The notes under the pieces are model-generated. The model was not told the DNA's origin and did no database searches. It worked only from the letters and a program-made list of their open reading frames with translations. This document shows, in pieces, positions 6,453-8,146 of a DNA stretch of 8,146 nucleotides. A program made the translations under genes and the position numbers. The stretch spans positions 1 through 8,146 of the forward strand of contig JAGVLI010000907.1 of the NCBI GenBank assembly GCA_020054355.1, given 5' to 3'. Each line of letters begins with the position of its first letter. The first letter of the stretch is position 1. This DNA comes from Planctomycetales bacterium (GTDB lineage: Bacteria; Planctomycetota; Planctomycetia; Gemmatales; Gemmataceae).

Positions 6453-7607
6453 ATGCCCTCTTCGCCACGCGTCAAAACCGTCCTGGTCGTTTTCGGTACG
6501 CGGCCGGAGTTGATCAAGCTCGCGCCGGTGATCCAGGAGTTGGTCGGAAGCTCGCTCGTGCGCCCCGTCGTCGTATCCTCGGGGCAGCACACCGACCTGC
6601 TGCCACCCTTGCTCCAGTTGTTCGACCTGCGCGTGGACCACGACCTGCGACTGATGACGGCGGCCCAAACCCCCACGCAATTCTGTGCCCGCTTGTTGGC
6701 CGCCCTGGACCCCGTCCTGGCCGCCGAACGTCCGACTGCAGTCGTGGTACAAGGCGATACGACTACCGCTCTGGGAGCGGCGCTGGCTGCTTTCTATCAG
6801 CGTATCCCCGTCGGCCATGTCGAAGCGGGCCTGCGTTCGGGGGACGCGCACAACCCCTTTCCCGAAGAGATGAACCGGCGGTTGATCTCGCGGTTGGCCA
6901 CCCTCCACTTCGCCCCCACCGGCCGCAACCGCGACACGCTGCTCGGCGAGGGAGTCCGCCCCGAGCACATTGTGGTCACCGGCAACCCGATCATCGACGC
7001 TTTGCATACCGTGCTGGAACGCCATGCGCTCTCACCCGAAGTCCGCGGCATCCTGGCGGCAACGGCAGGATACAAGCGCCTCCTGCTTACCACGCACCGA
7101 CGCGAGAGCTTTGGAGCCGTGTTGGCAGGCAACCTCGGGGCCTTGCGCGACTTCGTGGCTGCCCACGACGACGTGGCCCTGCTGTTTCCCGTACATCCCA
7201 ATCCCGAAGTCCGAGGGCCGGCGACCGAAATCCTCGGCCGCCAGCCCCGGGTCCACTTGTTGCCTCCATTGAATTACGGCGACTTCATCGGTCTGCTGGC
7301 GCGGGCTTGGCTGATCGTCTCCGATTCGGGCGGTGTGCAGGAAGAAGCACCCAGCCTGGACGTGCCGCTGCTCTTGCTGCGTAAGAACACCGAGCGGCCC
7401 GAGGCCGTCGAGTGCGGTTGCGCGCGGTTGGTCGGGGACGACCCGCGGCGGCTCCGCTCGCTGGTGGAGGAGATGTACCAGGGCGGAGCCGGCCCCGGCC
7501 AGTGGCGTGGGAGGGCGAACCCGTTCGGCCACGGGGACAGTGCCAAACGGATCGTCGCAGCGCTGATGGTGTTTCTGGGTATCTCGGTCCTCGCGCGGGG
7601 CCAGTAA
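6453..7607 (+). CDS. wecB: UDP-N-acetylglucosamine 2-epimerase (non-hydrolysing)
   Basis: The 384-residue product interconverts UDP-GlcNAc and UDP-ManNAc in the cytoplasm, supplying ManNAc-type sugars for surface glycans. It has the full family pattern: GTRPELIKLAPVI near the N-terminus, QGDTTTAL (D102), GHVEAGLRS (E124), NPFPEEMNR (E138), TGNPIIDAL, TTHRRES (H215), PVHPNPEVR, and the nucleotide-binding SDSGGVQEEAPSL followed by LLLLRKNTERPEAVE. D102, E124, E138 and H215 correspond to the acid/base residues of the E. coli enzyme. The ATG at 6453 gives the usual family length and begins MPSSPRVKTVLVVFGTRPE; the frame is open further upstream, but that part overlaps the FkbM-like gene and is not epimerase-like. 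Only a weak purine stretch precedes the ATG. No UDP-ManNAc dehydrogenase (WecC) or dedicated ManNAc transferase is seen in the window. Confidence 0.97.
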   Translation: MPSSPRVKTVLVVFGTRPELIKLAPVIQELVGSSLVRPVVVSSGQHTDLLPPLLQLFDLRVDHDLRLMTAAQTPTQFCARLLAALDPVLAAERPTAVVVQGDTTTALGAALAAFYQRIPVGHVEAGLRSGDAHNPFPEEMNRRLISRLATLHFAPTGRNRDTLLGEGVRPEHIVVTGNPIIDALHTVLERHALSPEVRGILAATAGYKRLLLTTHRRESFGAVLAGNLGALRDFVAAHDDVALLFPVHPNPEVRGPATEILGRQPRVHLLPPLNYGDFIGLLARAWLIVSDSGGVQEEAPSLDVPLLLLRKNTERPEAVECGCARLVGDDPRRLRSLVEEMYQGGAGPGQWRGRANPFGHGDSAKRIVAALMVFLGISVLARGQ

Positions 7608-7656
7608 CCACGGCCGGTTGACCGACTCGCACGACCGCGGAACGATGCGCTACCTG

Positions 7657-7662
7657 AAGGAG
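7657..7662 (+). promoter_or_regulatory. Shine-Dalgarno for the terminal glycosyltransferase
   Basis: AAGGAG lies 8 bases before the GTG at 7671. It is the strongest ribosome-binding site in the window and fixes the GTG start. Confidence 0.75.
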
Positions 7663-7670
7663 ATGTCCTC

Positions 7671-8146
7671 GTGGGCGAGATCACGGCAATTCTGACCGCT
7701 TACCGAAGGCCCGCGCTGCTCCGCCCCCAGGCGAATGCCGTCGGCAGCCAATCCCGCCCGCCGCGGACGACTTGGCTGTGGGCGAATCAGCCCGACGAAC
7801 CGATGCGGGCTGAGATCGAAGCCCTGAACTGCGACCGCACGGTTGTGTGCAGCGACAACGCCCATGTCCACGCACGGTTCGCCCTGGCGTTATTGGCCAA
7901 GACGGAATTTGTCGCCCTCTTCGACGACGACGCGCTGCCGGGCCCGGACTGGTTTGCCAACTGTTTGCGCGTGATGGCACAAACCCCCGGCATCTTGGGG
8001 ACGGCCGGCGTCCGGCTCGAAGGACATGGCTATCGCCAGCGCACGCTGCACGGCTGGCACGCGCCGTCGGAAGAGGCCGCCGAGGTCGATCTGGTCGGCC
8101 ACGCTTGGTTCCTGCGGACGGCATGGGTGCAGTTCTTGTTCGCCGC
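7671..8146 (+). CDS. GT-A-fold (GT2-like) glycosyltransferase, 3'-truncated by the window
   Basis: From a GTG with a strong Shine-Dalgarno, the frame stays open to the window end (158 complete codons). It begins MGEITAILTAYRRPALLRPQ, the first strand and helix of a GT2-type nucleotide-sugar-binding domain, continues through a TTWLWANQP strand, and reaches FVALFDDDALPGPDWF, where D85-D87 form the metal and donor-binding DxD motif. Later, VDLVGHAWFLRTAW (D140 onward) is a conserved acceptor-side stretch seen in related GT-A proteins. The rest of the domain and any C-terminal extension lie outside the window. It follows the epimerase by 63 bases and likely belongs to the same operon. Sugar donor and acceptor are unknown; the fold assignment is firm. 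Confidence 0.88.
   Translation, partial: MGEITAILTAYRRPALLRPQANAVGSQSRPPRTTWLWANQPDEPMRAEIEALNCDRTVVCSDNAHVHARFALALLAKTEFVALFDDDALPGPDWFANCLRVMAQTPGILGTAGVRLEGHGYRQRTLHGWHAPSEEAAEVDLVGHAWFLRTAWVQFLFA

Noticed and set aside
7645..7695. 16-codon ORF overlapping the start of the last gene
   Set aside because: Its ATG precedes the Shine-Dalgarno of the real gene, and it is too short and featureless to support.

Overview
The window is a high-GC bacterial segment with every supported gene on the + strand and only short gaps between them (37 to 136 bases). There are six protein genes, two of them cut by the window edges, and one doubtful 37-codon ORF. No RNA gene, insertion sequence, CRISPR array or convincing terminator was seen, and no gene-free stretch exceeds 136 bases. 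The organism cannot be named from sequence alone. High GC, multidomain glycosyltransferases and some starts without a clear Shine-Dalgarno would fit a planctomycete or similar environmental bacterium, but this is only a guess.

Region 1 (1-1593) is the 3' part of an Hsp100/Clp AAA+ ATPase. Its second ATPase module looks complete. The visible part of its first module has lost the Walker B glutamate and the arginine fingers, and there is no ClpB-type middle domain or recognisable ClpP-binding tripeptide.

Region 2 (1660-8146) is a run of sugar-handling genes: a TPR-GT4 glycosyltransferase with a cysteine cluster (1660-3258); a large fusion of a CgeB-like glycosyltransferase, a class I SAM methyltransferase and a GT-D-fold glycosyltransferase (3395-5740); a short FkbM-like methyltransferase (5792-6415); a non-hydrolysing UDP-GlcNAc 2-epimerase, WecB type (6453-7607); and the start of a GT-A-fold (GT2-like) glycosyltransferase (7671 to the end).

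Together the second region looks like part of a locus that builds or decorates a methylated surface glycan. The epimerase would supply UDP-ManNAc, four glycosyltransferase modules would add sugars, and two methyltransferase modules would cap or modify them. The final product and the acceptor cannot be deduced. The Clp-type ATPase lies 66 bases upstream on the same strand, but a functional link is unproven. The most distinctive items are the three-enzyme fusion and the asymmetric, half-degenerate Hsp100 ATPase.
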